The translations under genes were made by a program, and so were the position numbers. Below, piece by piece: positions 37,363-47,240 of a DNA stretch of 64,000 nt (positions are counted from its first letter, which is position 1; each line of letters starts with the position of its first letter). This stretch comes from an uncultured Campylobacter sp. (GTDB lineage: Bacteria > Campylobacterota > Campylobacteria > Campylobacterales > Campylobacteraceae). Below the pieces are notes generated by a model. That model saw only the letters and a program-made list of their open reading frames with translations, was not told the DNA's origin and searched no databases. The stretch is taken from the NCBI GenBank assembly GCA_900539255.1, contig UQBJ01000002.1, forward strand, positions 43,483-107,482, written 5' to 3'.

Positions 37363-38712
37363 ATGGTCGAACGATACAGCAGGGTTGAAATGTCGTCAAA
37401 ATGGGATTTGCAAGCTAAATACAAGGCTTGGCTCAAAGTCGAGCTAGCAGCCGTTAAAGCGTGGAATGAACTAGGTTTAATCAAAAAAGACGATTGCGAG
37501 AAAATCCTAAAAAACGCTAAATTTGACATAGGGCGCATTGACGAGATAGAAAAGACGACAAAGCACGATGTCATAGCATTTCTCACAAGTGTGAGCGAAA
37601 ATTTAGGCGCAGAGAGTAGGTTTTTGCACTATGGAATGACTTCAAGCGACTGCATAGACACGGCTGTGGCTTTGCAAGTAAGAGATAGCCTTGATTTAAT
37701 CATCACTGACACGCAAAATTTACTCAAAGCACTTGAAAAAAGGGCATTTGAATTCAAAGACACCCTTATGGTTGGGCGTAGCCACGGCATACACGGCGAG
37801 CCGATAACCTTTGGGCTAGTGTTAGCGGTTTGGTTTGATGAGATAAAGCACGCTTTAAGCTTACTTAAAAACGCAAAAGAGTGCATAAGCTATGGAAAAC
37901 TCAGTGGTGCGATGGGAAATTTCGCTCACGCTCCGCTTGAATTTGAAGAAAAGGTTTGCAAAAATTTAGGCTTAAAGCCAGCACCCGTGTCAAATCAAAT
38001 CATTCAGCGCGACAGATACGCCCAGGTCATCTCAGCCCTTGCCATTTTAGCGGCAAGTTGCGAGAAAATCGCCGTCAATATCAGGCACTTGCAACGCACA
38101 GAAGTGTATGAGGCGGAGGAATTTTTCTCACAAGGGCAAAAGGGCAGTTCGGCGATGCCACACAAGCGAAACCCCGTTTTAAGCGAAAATATCACGGGGC
38201 TTTGTCGCATAATCCGCTCTTTTGTAACGCCCGCGCTTGAAAATGTCGCCCTTTGGCACGAGCGCGATATAAGCCATTCAAGTGTGGAGCGTTTTATGTT
38301 GCCTGATAGCTTTGTAACGGCTGATTTTATGCTGGTGCGGCTTACGAACTTAATCGAAAATTTACTCGTTTATCCGCAAAATATGATGAAAAATTTAAAT
38401 TTAACAGGCGGTTTGGTTTTTTCACAAAGGGTGCTTTTGGAGCTACCTTTAAAGGGCATAAGCCGCGAAGATGCCTACAAAATCGTGCAGCAAAATGCGA
38501 TGAAAGTGTGGGAGGATTTGCAAAAAGGCAAAGCGGGCGTGAATTCAAAGGGAGAAAGCTTGTTTTTGCAAGCCTTGCTTGATGAAAGCGCGCTCAAAGG
38601 CAAGCTAACAAGCGATGAGATAAAAGAATGCTTTGATTACAACTACTATACCAAAAATGTCGCGGCGATTTTCGAGCGTGTTTTTGGAACGAAAGGAAAG
38701 AAGAAAAAATGA
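37363..38712 (+). CDS. purB: Adenylosuccinate lyase
   Basis: PurB acts twice in purine synthesis: it releases fumarate from SAICAR and from adenylosuccinate. The 449-residue protein carries the fumarase-superfamily signature GSSAMPHKRNP (the loop with the catalytic Ser), and MTSSDCIDTA and GRSHG earlier. AAAAGG precedes the ATG. It overlaps nrdA by four bases, so the two are co-transcribed. Confidence 0.96.
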   Translation: MVERYSRVEMSSKWDLQAKYKAWLKVELAAVKAWNELGLIKKDDCEKILKNAKFDIGRIDEIEKTTKHDVIAFLTSVSENLGAESRFLHYGMTSSDCIDTAVALQVRDSLDLIITDTQNLLKALEKRAFEFKDTLMVGRSHGIHGEPITFGLVLAVWFDEIKHALSLLKNAKECISYGKLSGAMGNFAHAPLEFEEKVCKNLGLKPAPVSNQIIQRDRYAQVISALAILAASCEKIAVNIRHLQRTEVYEAEEFFSQGQKGSSAMPHKRNPVLSENITGLCRIIRSFVTPALENVALWHERDISHSSVERFMLPDSFVTADFMLVRLTNLIENLLVYPQNMMKNLNLTGGLVFSQRVLLELPLKGISREDAYKIVQQNAMKVWEDLQKGKAGVNSKGESLFLQALLDESALKGKLTSDEIKECFDYNYYTKNVAAIFERVFGTKGKKKK

Positions 38713-41078
38713 AAGTTATCAAAAGAAACGGGCGCACCGAGGAAGTGGATATAAGCAAAATCCGCAAATACACCACAGACGCTGTGGCGGGACTTAGCAA
38801 TGTCAATGTAAGCGAGCTGGAATTTGACGCACAAATTCAGTTTAGAGACGGCATAACCACAGCCGAAATTCAAGACACGCTGATAAAAACAGCCGTGGAT
38901 AAAATCGATGTGGATAGACCTGATTGGACTTTTGTGGCGGCACGGCTTTTTTTATATAGCCTGCATAAAAAAGTAAGCAAAACAAACGGCTACAACCATT
39001 TGCGCGAGTATTTTGAGCGCGGCGAAAAGGAAGGGCGCATTTTGTTGGGGCTGAAAGAAAAGTATGATTTGGACGACTTAAACGACTACATAAAGCCTGA
39101 ACGGGATTTGCAATTTACTTATTTGGGCATAAAAACCCTTTATGATAGGTATCTCATCAAGGACAAAAAGGGCGAGCCGATAGAACTGCCACAGCAAATG
39201 TTTATGGGCATAGCTATGTTTTTGGCGCAAAATGAATTTAACCCACAAGAATGGGCGAAGAAATTTTATGATTTAATCTCCAAATTTGAAGTAATGCTTG
39301 CCACGCCCACGCTCTCAAACGCTCGCACGACAAGACATCAACTCTCATCTTGCTACATAGGCAGCACGAGCGACAATATAGAAGGGATTTTTGATTCTTA
39401 CAAAGAAATGGCTTTGCTTTCTAAATTTGGCGGCGGCGTGGGCTGGGACTGGTCCAAAGTGCGCGCTATGGGCGGCAGCATTGACGGGCATAAAAACGCC
39501 GCTGGTGGTATCATACCTTTCTTAAAAATCACCAACGACATAGCCGTAGCGGTTGACCAGCTTGGCACACGAAAGGGCGCAATCGCCGTTTATATCGAGC
39601 CTTGGCATATGGATATAAATGATTTTATCGATTTGCGTAAGAATTCAGGCGAAGAAAGACGCCGCACGCACGAGCTTTTCCCCGCGCTGTGGATAAATGA
39701 TTTGTTTATGAAAAGAGTGAAAGAAAACGCTAAATGGACGCTTTTTGACCCGCTTGAAACGGGCGATTTGTGTGAGCTTTATGGAGAAGAGTTTGAAAAA
39801 CGCTACGAAGAGTATGAAAAAGACGACACCATCAGCAAAAACATAGTCGATGCAAAAGAGCTTTGGAAAAAGATTTTGCTGAACTACTTTGAAAGCGGAA
39901 TGCCCTTTTTGTGCTTTAAAGATACGGCTAACCGCACCAACCCAAACCCGCACGCTGGTATCATAAGAAGCTCAAATTTATGCACGGAAATCTTTCAAAA
40001 CACCGAGCCAAACTACTATCAAATCAAAGTGATTTTTGATGATAAAACCGAGCTACATTTGGACGAAGAGCAAGAAATCAGTGTCGATGGCGGTATCAGC
40101 AAAAAGGCTAAAAAAATCTCAACGCTTGACAGCATAAACGGCAAAAAGGTTTATATAGTCGAAAAATTCAAAAATGACGGCAAAACCGCCGTTTGCAACC
40201 TAGCAAGCGTAAATTTAAGCAAGATAAACACCAAAGAAGACATCGCAAGAGTCGTGCCAACGGCGGTGAGAATGCTTGATAATGTGATTGATTTAAATTT
40301 TTATCCGCACATAAAGGTAAAAAACACAAATTTAAAATCCCGCAGCATAGGACTTGGAGTAATGGGCGAAGCGCAAATGCTCGCGCAAAGGCAAATTCAA
40401 TGGGGCAGCGAAGAGCATTTGCATACTATCGACAGGATAATGGAGTATATAAGCTATGAGTGCATACAAGCTAGCTCAAATTTAGCCGTAGAAAAGGGCG
40501 CTTATGCGGACTTTAAAGGCTCGAATTGGAGCAAGGGGATTTTTCCTATCGATGTGGCGAACGAAAAGGCAAAGGCACTGACTTTAAGAGAAGGGCTTTT
40601 TGACCAAAGCGATTGTGATTGGGATAAGTTGCGCGAAAAGGTGAAAAAAGACGGAATGCGAAACGGCTATTTGATGGCTATCGCGCCCACTTCAAGCATC
40701 TCCATACTCGTAGGCACAACCCAAACCATAGAGCCTATCTACAAACGCAAATGGTTCGAGCAGAATTTAAGCGGTATGATACCCGTTGTCGTGCCAAATC
40801 TCAGCCTTGACACTTGGCAGCACTACACGCCATCTTATGAGCTAGACCAAAGGGTGCTTGTAAGGGCAGCTGCCGTGCGCGCTAAATGGATAGACCAAGG
40901 GCAAAGCCTCAATATCTTTATGTCGCTTGACAAGGCGAGCGGCGGGTATCTTAACGAAATCTATATGCTTGCGTGGGAGCTGGGCGTGAAATCGACTTAT
41001 TATTTGCGTAGCGAAAGCCCTGACAGCACAAAGGTAGATGTGGCGGACAGAAGCATAGAATGCGAAGGGTGTCAGTGA
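38709..41078 (+). CDS. nrdA: Ribonucleoside-diphosphate reductase, alpha subunit
   Basis: The 789-residue class Ia large subunit reduces ribonucleotides to deoxyribonucleotides, with the radical delivered by NrdB. An ATP-cone (MKVIKRNGRTEEVDISKI) begins the protein. The active-site Cys of the SSCYIGSTSDN loop, the NLCTEI motif and the C-terminal ECEGCQ redox pair are present. GGTNTGxE-type loops are as in other campylobacters. Its ATG overlaps the purB stop. Confidence 0.95.
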   Translation: MKVIKRNGRTEEVDISKIRKYTTDAVAGLSNVNVSELEFDAQIQFRDGITTAEIQDTLIKTAVDKIDVDRPDWTFVAARLFLYSLHKKVSKTNGYNHLREYFERGEKEGRILLGLKEKYDLDDLNDYIKPERDLQFTYLGIKTLYDRYLIKDKKGEPIELPQQMFMGIAMFLAQNEFNPQEWAKKFYDLISKFEVMLATPTLSNARTTRHQLSSCYIGSTSDNIEGIFDSYKEMALLSKFGGGVGWDWSKVRAMGGSIDGHKNAAGGIIPFLKITNDIAVAVDQLGTRKGAIAVYIEPWHMDINDFIDLRKNSGEERRRTHELFPALWINDLFMKRVKENAKWTLFDPLETGDLCELYGEEFEKRYEEYEKDDTISKNIVDAKELWKKILLNYFESGMPFLCFKDTANRTNPNPHAGIIRSSNLCTEIFQNTEPNYYQIKVIFDDKTELHLDEEQEISVDGGISKKAKKISTLDSINGKKVYIVEKFKNDGKTAVCNLASVNLSKINTKEDIARVVPTAVRMLDNVIDLNFYPHIKVKNTNLKSRSIGLGVMGEAQMLAQRQIQWGSEEHLHTIDRIMEYISYECIQASSNLAVEKGAYADFKGSNWSKGIFPIDVANEKAKALTLREGLFDQSDCDWDKLREKVKKDGMRNGYLMAIAPTSSISILVGTTQTIEPIYKRKWFEQNLSGMIPVVVPNLSLDTWQHYTPSYELDQRVLVRAAAVRAKWIDQGQSLNIFMSLDKASGGYLNEIYMLAWELGVKSTYYLRSESPDSTKVDVADRSIECEGCQ

Positions 41079-41643
41079 AATTTATTTGCGGGTTTTTGGC
41101 TTTCGTGTAAATTTTATAGAATTTTGTAGCTTTGCCTTTGTGTAAATTTGATTAAATTTATGTAAAGCCTGCGTGAAATTTGCCTTATATATCATAAAGC
41201 ACAATAAAACAATCCACTTGGGATTTGTGCGCTAGTAATCTTTACGATTTTTACACTCCTAAATTTAAGCAAACGCAAAAATTTACACAAGCGTAAATTT
41301 AGCTTAAATGTTTTGCCCTTTCACGCACAAAGCACTCAAAATTCACGCTTTTGCCTTTTTTATGCAAAATTTTATGTAAAATCTTACGCAAAGGCTTGAA
41401 TTTCATTCTAAAAAGCCTTAAATTTCGCTTTTAAAACTTAAATTCCACACCAAAGAACCTTAATTTTCACGCCAAATCTTAAATTCACTCCAAAAAATTT
41501 ACCGCTCTAAAAAATTTAAAATTCAAACCCAAAGCCTTGAATTTTACTCAAATTCACGCTAAATTCCACAAAAATTTAAGGCATTTAGCAAATCATAAGC
41601 AAAATTTCGCTACAATGCCTTAAATTCAACACAAGGATACACG
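41079..41643. repeat. Gap of 565 bases with degenerate repeats
   Basis: No gene. About 41380-41600 repeats AT-rich words like AAAGCCTTAAATTTCAC and CCAAATCTTAAATTC in a 25-28 base rhythm. The region before it is AT-rich without clear structure. Confidence 0.45.
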
Positions 41644-42810
41644 ATGAAAACTCTACACAAACTCACTCTGGCGGCGGCTTTGTGCGTGGCAAGCGCGCCT
41701 GCTTTGGAGTTTAGCGAGCTAGGACACAAATCTCTGTCTATGGGTAGCACGGGCGTTGCTCTTAAAAACAACCCCTACGCGATTTTCTACAACCCCGCAT
41801 TAAGCGCGGCAAGCCCTGCCACGCGGCTAGGATACGGGCTAAACGGCTCTTTTGCGGAGAAAAACATACTCCAAGTTTTCAACTACGACTTGTCAAATGT
41901 GCAGGACATAGGTGCGTTTAATGAGTTGCTGAAAGACAACTTTGTCAATATCAAGTTAAGCGGCGCGGTAGCGTTTAAGCTCCCTAACATTTTGCCTTAC
42001 GGACAGCTTTCTGTGGGCTTTGCGCAAAGTGTGTATGGAGTAGCAAATTTCACGGGCAAGATAGAAAAGCCTAGTAGTATAAAAGATGCTATGTCCCTTG
42101 CAAATGGCGAGAAAAAACCCGTTACACTCAATATGCGCCGTGTTGATATTATGGAAATCCCCGTTTCTTACGCCATTTCAAACGAAACGCCCATCGGACA
42201 AGTAAGCGTTGGTGCGGCGGTAAAATTTATGAACGCATCGAGCAAGCTCACTAACAAGCCTTTGGGCGTCAATGACAACAAAGATGATGTTTTAAATGAT
42301 GTTAAGGATACGCTCAAAGGCTCAGGCGCGACAAGTGCGAGCAATGTGGGCTTGGATTTAGGCGTGGTGTATAGCCCTATGGATTTGGGGTTGAGCGTGG
42401 GTTTGAGCGCGAAAAACCTGAACGCGCCAAAGTTTAAATTCGGCGAAAACGGCGAGCTGAAAATCAAACCGCAAGCTAGACTTGGCGCAGCGTGGGAGCT
42501 GGGCGAGATAGTGAGTATCGCTGGGGACATTGATTTGACGAACAACGAGCTTATCAGCGCGAGCAAAGAAGCGAAAAAGCAAACTTCGCAAAAAATCGGC
42601 ATAGGCGCGGCTGTGGATATGATGTTTTTCGGCGCAAGGGCTGGCGTGGCAAAGGACTTGCGACAGGACAACGGGGCGATTTTATCACTCGGGCTTGGCT
42701 TTGGCTTTTTGGACATAGGCGCGGCTGTGGCGACAAAGACTTCAAAGGTAGAAAACACGAGCTATCCACGCTACTTTGCCATCACTGTTGGCGGCGGGTT
42801 TAGTTTTTAG
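41644..42810 (+). CDS. TraF-like outer membrane/periplasmic protein
   Basis: The 388-residue protein has a signal peptide (to about Ala20) and then the pattern of the TraF_2 family: FSELGHKSLSMGSTGVALKNNPYAIFYNPALSA. It ends in an aromatic residue (ITVGGGFSF) as outer-membrane beta-barrels do, and alternates Gly/aromatic strands. Despite the family name it is not tied to conjugation here; no other transfer genes are nearby. Function is unknown. ACAAGGATACACG precedes the ATG. Confidence 0.75.
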   Translation: MKTLHKLTLAAALCVASAPALEFSELGHKSLSMGSTGVALKNNPYAIFYNPALSAASPATRLGYGLNGSFAEKNILQVFNYDLSNVQDIGAFNELLKDNFVNIKLSGAVAFKLPNILPYGQLSVGFAQSVYGVANFTGKIEKPSSIKDAMSLANGEKKPVTLNMRRVDIMEIPVSYAISNETPIGQVSVGAAVKFMNASSKLTNKPLGVNDNKDDVLNDVKDTLKGSGATSASNVGLDLGVVYSPMDLGLSVGLSAKNLNAPKFKFGENGELKIKPQARLGAAWELGEIVSIAGDIDLTNNELISASKEAKKQTSQKIGIGAAVDMMFFGARAGVAKDLRQDNGAILSLGLGFGFLDIGAAVATKTSKVENTSYPRYFAITVGGGFSF

Positions 42811-43535
42811 GGGTTTAACTTAAAAGGGTGTTTGGCTTTAAAGGGTTGAGCTTTTTAGGGGTTAATTTGAGTGAGCTAGGCTTTTAAAGGTTTAGTTTTA
42901 GCGGACTTAATTTTTAAAGGTTTAGTTTTAGTGGGATTAACTTTAAAGGGCTTAATTTTAGTGAGTTAGGCTTTTAAAGGGTTTAGCTTTTAGCGATTTG
43001 GGCTTTTAAAGGGCGTGGCGGCTTTGTCATACGACAAATCTGTCATACTGAGCGAAAGCGAAGTATCCATAAATTTAAAGTGCGAGTTTGCACTTTTAAA
43101 GCGCATCTTAAATTCTGTGGATATTTCGCTACGCTCAATATGACAGCAGTGGTGTGGATTTTCGCTTTTTAACGCAAGCTCAAAATGACAAAATTTAGCC
43201 CAAAGCTATGCAAATTTAGAGCTTTTGTCTTTGAAAGCTCACTCAAAATGACAAGTTCGAGTGTAGCGCAAAGTCTCAAATTTAAAAAAGAGATTTTTCG
43301 CTACGCTCAAAATGACAAAACCAACCTTGTCATACTGAGCGAAAGCGAAGTATCCATAGAATTTAAAACGGCTCGCAAGGACAAAATGCGTAAAATTTTG
43401 TGTAAAATTTGATTTTAAGGGCGAAATTGAGTTAAATTTCACAAAAAATTTGACAAAAAAGCAAAAATCTGCAAAAATTTCAAGCTTTTTTGCAAAAAAA
43501 TGCTAAAATTCAAGCTAAATTAAGTTTGACAAGCT
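42811..43535. repeat. Repeat-dense gap before thrS
   Basis: From 42811 to about 43015 a tandem array repeats a roughly 38-base unit (GGCTTTTAAAGGTTTAG, then TTTTAGTGGGATTAA-like) five or six times. Family 1 palindromes follow: a full unit at 43042-43144, a rearranged one at about 43229-43316 and an arm at 43331-43365. No gene. Confidence 0.65.
43042..43144. repeat. Palindromic repeat (family 1), full unit
   Basis: Arms GTCATACTGAGCGAAAGCGAAG and CTACGCTCAATATGAC enclose a centre with TTTAAAGTGC paired to GCACTTTTAAA. The centre resembles the reverse complement of the centre at 21026. Confidence 0.8.
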
Positions 43536-43540
43536 ACAAT
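43535..43540 (+). promoter_or_regulatory. -10 box of the thrS promoter
   Basis: TACAAT lies 30 bases before the TTG of a nine-codon leader frame and about 60 before the likely thrS start. Confidence 0.45.
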
Positions 43541-43569
43541 TACACGAAAATTTGACAAAGGAAAAGGGC

Positions 43570-43599
43570 TTGAAATCTTTATCAAAGGCAAGACACTGA
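43570..43599 (+). CDS. Nine-codon leader frame overlapping the thrS start
   Basis: AAAGGAAAAGGG is followed by TTG and eight more codons (MKSLSKARH) before a TGA. The TGA overlaps the putative CTG start of thrS by two bases. This arrangement would let ribosomes reinitiate on thrS. It contains no Thr codons, so classical attenuation is unlikely. A sequencing indel near 43580 is the alternative. Confidence 0.35.
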   Translation: MKSLSKARH

Positions 43600-45638
43600 A
43601 AGAACTTATCGCCTACAAGGGCGCAAACGGACAAGTATTTGACACGCAAAGCGTAAATTTAGGCATTGTAGGCGAAAATTTAGCCACAAACGCCTTAAAT
43701 GCAAAGCAAGCTAGCTCACAAAGCCCTACAAAAGAGCATTCACAAAGTGATGAGTGCGATAAAAGTGCGGCAAAACAAGCCTTACAAGGCAAAAGCTCAT
43801 CAAAAAACGCCACAAATTCAGCCCAAAAAGACACTCCAAAAAACTCAAACGCCGAAAACTCGCGCGCCACAAGCACGCAAGATGGGCTAAACGCCCAAAA
43901 TTTAAGCCCCATTTACTTTGACGGCTCACAAGAATGCCTAGAAGTGCTGCGCCACAGCTGTGCGCACCTTATGGCACAAGCGATAAAAGCCCTTTACCCT
44001 GAGGCTAAATTTTTCGTAGGTCCCATCATCGAGGACGGCTTTTATTATGATTTTCGCGTGAGTGAAAAGTTAAGCGATGAGGATTTGCCAAAGATTGAAG
44101 CAAAGATGAAAGAATTTGCAAACGCTAGGCTTGAAATTTCGCGTTATGAGCTTGACAAAAGCGAGGCAGTGGCTAAATTTAAAGATGATGATTTAAAGCA
44201 AGAGGTGCTTTTAAGGATACCTGATGGCAAGGTTGGCATTTATAGGCAGGGCGATTTTGAGGACTTGTGTCGCGGTCCGCATTTGCCAAATACCAAATTC
44301 TTGCAGTTTTTCAAGCTCACGCGCATTGCGGGGGCTTACTTGGGTGGCGATGAAAAAAGAGAAATGCTCACGCGCATTTACGGCACAGCCTTTGCGGACA
44401 AAGAGAGCTTAAAAGAGCATTTACGCATTTTAGAAGAGGCGAAAAAACGCGACCATCGCAAGCTTGGCACACAGCTTAAACTCTTTCATTTTGACGAGCA
44501 AATCGGCGGAGGCTTGCCACTGTGGCTGAGTAACGGGGCTAGAATGCGCTCAAAATTAGAGCATATCTTGTATAAAGTCCATAGAATTCGAGGCTATGAG
44601 CCTGTTCGCGGACCTGAAATCCTTAAAGCTGAGGCGTGGAAAATCAGCGGACATTACGCAAACTACAAAGAAAATATGTATTTTACGCAAATTGATGAGC
44701 AAGAGTATGGCATAAAGCCGATGAACTGCGTAGGACACATAAAAATTTATCAAAGCGAAGTGCGAAGCTACCGCGATTTGCCGATAAAGTATTTTGAGTA
44801 TGGCGTGGTGCATCGCCACGAAAAAAGCGGGGTTTTGCACGGGCTGTTTCGCGTGCGTGAATTCACGCAAGATGATGCGCATATCTTTTGTATGCCAAGC
44901 CAAATCAAACCGCTTGTGCTTGAAATTTTAGACTTTGTTAGCTCGCTAATGCGCGCTTTTGACTTTGAGTATGAAATGGAAATCTCCACAAAGCCTGAAA
45001 AAGCCATAGGAAATGATGAAATTTGGGACAACGCCACAAGGGCTTTAAAAGAGGCTTTGGACGAACAAGGGCTTAAATACGGCATTGACGAGGGCGGCGG
45101 GGCTTTTTATGGACCAAAGATAGACATAAAAATCACAGACGCCTTAAAGCGCAAATGGCAGTGCGGGACTATACAAGTGGATTTTAACCTGCCCGAACGC
45201 TTTGAGCTTGAATACACTGCAAGCGATAACACCAAACTACGCCCCGTAATGCTTCACCGCGCGATTTTGGGTAGCTTTGAGCGCTTTATCGGCATTTTGA
45301 CAGAGCATTGCGCGGGCGAGTTTCCGTTTTTCATCGCGCCTACGCAAGTGGGTATAGTGCCAATAGCTGCAAATCATCAAAACTACGCCAAAGAAATTTA
45401 CGCTGAGCTTTTAAATTTGGGTGTAGATAGTGAAATTTATGATAAAAATGAGAGTTTGAGTAAGAAAATCCGCACCGCCGAGCAGCAAAGGCTGCCGATG
45501 ATTATCGTTTTAGGCGATGAGGAGCTTTCGCAAAAAAGCGTTGCCTTGCGCGACCGCAGGGCTAAAATACAAAAAAACCTTTCTTTGAAAGAGTTTTTAA
45601 ATTTCGTAAAGGACAAACTAAATGAGGTGCGTTTTTGA
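43596..45638 (+). CDS. thrS: Threonyl-tRNA synthetase, likely CTG start
   Basis: ThrS charges tRNA-Thr. Starting at the CTG, the protein is about 680 residues; from a later GTG (43944) it would lose its N-terminal TGS domain. The TGS part reads [19 protein letters not shown]. Then comes a Ser/Lys/Asn-rich linker of about 75 residues (to about residue 105). The catalytic core follows with [11 protein letters not shown] (editing site), [14 protein letters not shown] and [11 protein letters not shown], and the anticodon domain. C. jejuni ThrS is about 600 residues. AAAGG lies seven bases before the CTG, and no ATG, GTG or TTG exists in frame there. Confidence 0.85.
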   Translation: MKELIAYKGANGQVFDTQSVNLGIVGENLATNALNAKQASSQSPTKEHSQSDECDKSAAKQALQGKSSSKNATNSAQKDTPKNSNAENSRATSTQDGLNAQNLSPIYFDGSQECLEVLRHSCAHLMAQAIKALYPEAKFFVGPIIEDGFYYDFRVSEKLSDEDLPKIEAKMKEFANARLEISRYELDKSEAVAKFKDDDLKQEVLLRIPDGKVGIYRQGDFEDLCRGPHLPNTKFLQFFKLTRIAGAYLGGDEKREMLTRIYGTAFADKESLKEHLRILEEAKKRDHRKLGTQLKLFHFDEQIGGGLPLWLSNGARMRSKLEHILYKVHRIRGYEPVRGPEILKAEAWKISGHYANYKENMYFTQIDEQEYGIKPMNCVGHIKIYQSEVRSYRDLPIKYFEYGVVHRHEKSGVLHGLFRVREFTQDDAHIFCMPSQIKPLVLEILDFVSSLMRAFDFEYEMEISTKPEKAIGNDEIWDNATRALKEALDEQGLKYGIDEGGGAFYGPKIDIKITDALKRKWQCGTIQVDFNLPERFELEYTASDNTKLRPVMLHRAILGSFERFIGILTEHCAGEFPFFIAPTQVGIVPIAANHQNYAKEIYAELLNLGVDSEIYDKNESLSKKIRTAEQQRLPMIIVLGDEELSQKSVALRDRRAKIQKNLSLKEFLNFVKDKLNEVRF

Positions 45639-46153
45639 GTAGGGATAAAGAAGTGCTGCTCAACAAAGAGATACGAGCGAGGGAGCTTCGCTGCATAGGC
45701 GATGATGGCGAGGCTTTTGGGATTTTAAGTCGCGATGAGGCTTTAAAGCTAGCAAGCAACAAGGGGCTTGATTTGGTTTTAATCGCCCCTGAGGCAAAGC
45801 CGCCTGTGGCAAAGGTAATGGACTTTGGCAAATTCCGCTATCAGCAGGAAAAAAAGCAAAAAGAAGCGAAAAAAAAGCAAAAGGTTATCGACATTAAGGA
45901 AATCAAGCTGTCGATTAAAATCGCGCAAAATGACATAAACTACAAGGTTCGCCACGCTTTGGAGTTTTTAGAGCAGGGTAAATTTGTGAAATTTCGCGTG
46001 TTTTTAAAGGGGCGCGAGATGCAAAACCCAAGCGCAGGCGTGGCGCTACTTGAAAAGGTGTGGCAAAGCATAGAAGACAAGGCAAGCCGCGAGAAAGAGC
46101 CAAATTTTGAAGGACGCTATGTCAATATGCTTGTAACGCCGAAGAAGGGGTGA
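45635..46153 (+). CDS. infC: Translation initiation factor IF-3
   Basis: IF-3 keeps ribosomal subunits apart and checks the start codon. The 172-residue protein has the N-domain ([28 protein letters not shown]), a Lys-rich helix linker and a C-domain ([27 protein letters not shown]). The TTG start overlaps the thrS stop by four bases, and the thrS-infC pair is conserved in C. jejuni. Full length. Confidence 0.96.
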   Translation: MSRDKEVLLNKEIRARELRCIGDDGEAFGILSRDEALKLASNKGLDLVLIAPEAKPPVAKVMDFGKFRYQQEKKQKEAKKKQKVIDIKEIKLSIKIAQNDINYKVRHALEFLEQGKFVKFRVFLKGREMQNPSAGVALLEKVWQSIEDKASREKEPNFEGRYVNMLVTPKKG

Positions 46154-46160
46154 ATTTTAA

Positions 46161-47240
46161 ATGGATAAAGTAGATGAGATTACCATACAAGGCTACAAAT
46201 CCATTAAATCGTTAGAGGAATTTGAACTTAAAAATTTAAATATACTCATCGGGGCTAATGGAGTTGGTAAAAGTAATTTTATCTCCGCTTTTAGGCTGCT
46301 TAACGAAATGTATAATAAAAGATTGCAGCTTTATACTCAAAGCAAATCGCCTGATAATTTTTTATATTTTGGCAGAAAACATACGGAGAAAATTTTTTTT
46401 CAGTTTAAATTTAAGCGTAATGCTTATAGTTTTACTCTCATTCCAACTGCTGAAAATAAACTTTTTATTGAAAGAGAAGAGGCTCTTTTTTATGGATATT
46501 ACGGCACAAAAAGAGAGATTCTTGGCGAAAATTTAGAAGAAGCTCGTATTGGAGAGATTGAAAAGTATATCAGTTATGAACCAATGATTCCATATTTAAA
46601 ATCAATCAATAGCTGGAAAATCTACCACTTCCACGACACTAGCGATACCTCAAAAATGAAAGGCAAATGTGCGAGCATAGATAATCTTATTTTTAAACAA
46701 GACGCCCAAAATCTAGCCCCATACCTTAAAATGCTTAAAGATAAATTTAAAGAGCATTACGAGCAAATCATCGCTACCATACAAATGGTCGCGCCATTTT
46801 TTGGTGGTTTTATATTAAGGGACGATGAATATATCCAGCTTGAATGGTTTGATAAAACGGACCCTGATACGCCTTTTAAAGCACATTATTTATCAGATGG
46901 CACACTTCGTTTTGTCGCCCTTGCAACCTTGTTGTTGCAACCTTTTGAGCTAATGCCAGACACACTTATCATCGATGAACCCGAGCTTGGATTGCACCCG
47001 TTTGCTCTTTGTATTTTAAGCGAGCTGATTAAACGAGCAGGTAAAGAAAAGCAAATCATTATTTCTTCGCAATCAGTTGAGCTTATCAATTATTTTGAAC
47101 CACAAGACATTATAGTTGTGGATAGAGAAGATAATCAATCCACATTTAAAAGGTTGGAGGCAAAAGATTTACAGGTTTGGCTTGAGGATTATTCTTTGGG
47201 TGAAATTTGGAAGAGTAATCTTATAGGCGGTCGTCCTTGA
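46161..47240 (+). CDS. AAA ATPase (AAA15/AAA21, OLD-like) of a likely defence pair
   Basis: The 359-residue protein is an ABC-type AAA ATPase. Walker A is GANGVGKS (31-38), the signature-like LSDGTLRF is at 244-251, and Walker B is LIIDEPELGLHP (269-280), followed by SSQS. It belongs to the AAA15/AAA21 group common in OLD, AbiL, PARIS and retron-linked defence systems. The gene follows infC by seven bases; its stop overlaps the next start. It is AT-richer than thrS-infC and uses more ATT/TTT-type codons, suggesting acquisition. In C. jejuni, as I recall it, a DNA methylase lies at this place, so it may be a variable site. Confidence 0.85.
   Translation: MDKVDEITIQGYKSIKSLEEFELKNLNILIGANGVGKSNFISAFRLLNEMYNKRLQLYTQSKSPDNFLYFGRKHTEKIFFQFKFKRNAYSFTLIPTAENKLFIEREEALFYGYYGTKREILGENLEEARIGEIEKYISYEPMIPYLKSINSWKIYHFHDTSDTSKMKGKCASIDNLIFKQDAQNLAPYLKMLKDKFKEHYEQIIATIQMVAPFFGGFILRDDEYIQLEWFDKTDPDTPFKAHYLSDGTLRFVALATLLLQPFELMPDTLIIDEPELGLHPFALCILSELIKRAGKEKQIIISSQSVELINYFEPQDIIVVDREDNQSTFKRLEAKDLQVWLEDYSLGEIWKSNLIGGRP

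Noticed and set aside
43944..45638. thrS starting at a GTG at 43944
   Set aside because: This would remove the TGS domain and the start of the editing domain, while upstream sequence in the same frame clearly encodes the TGS part.
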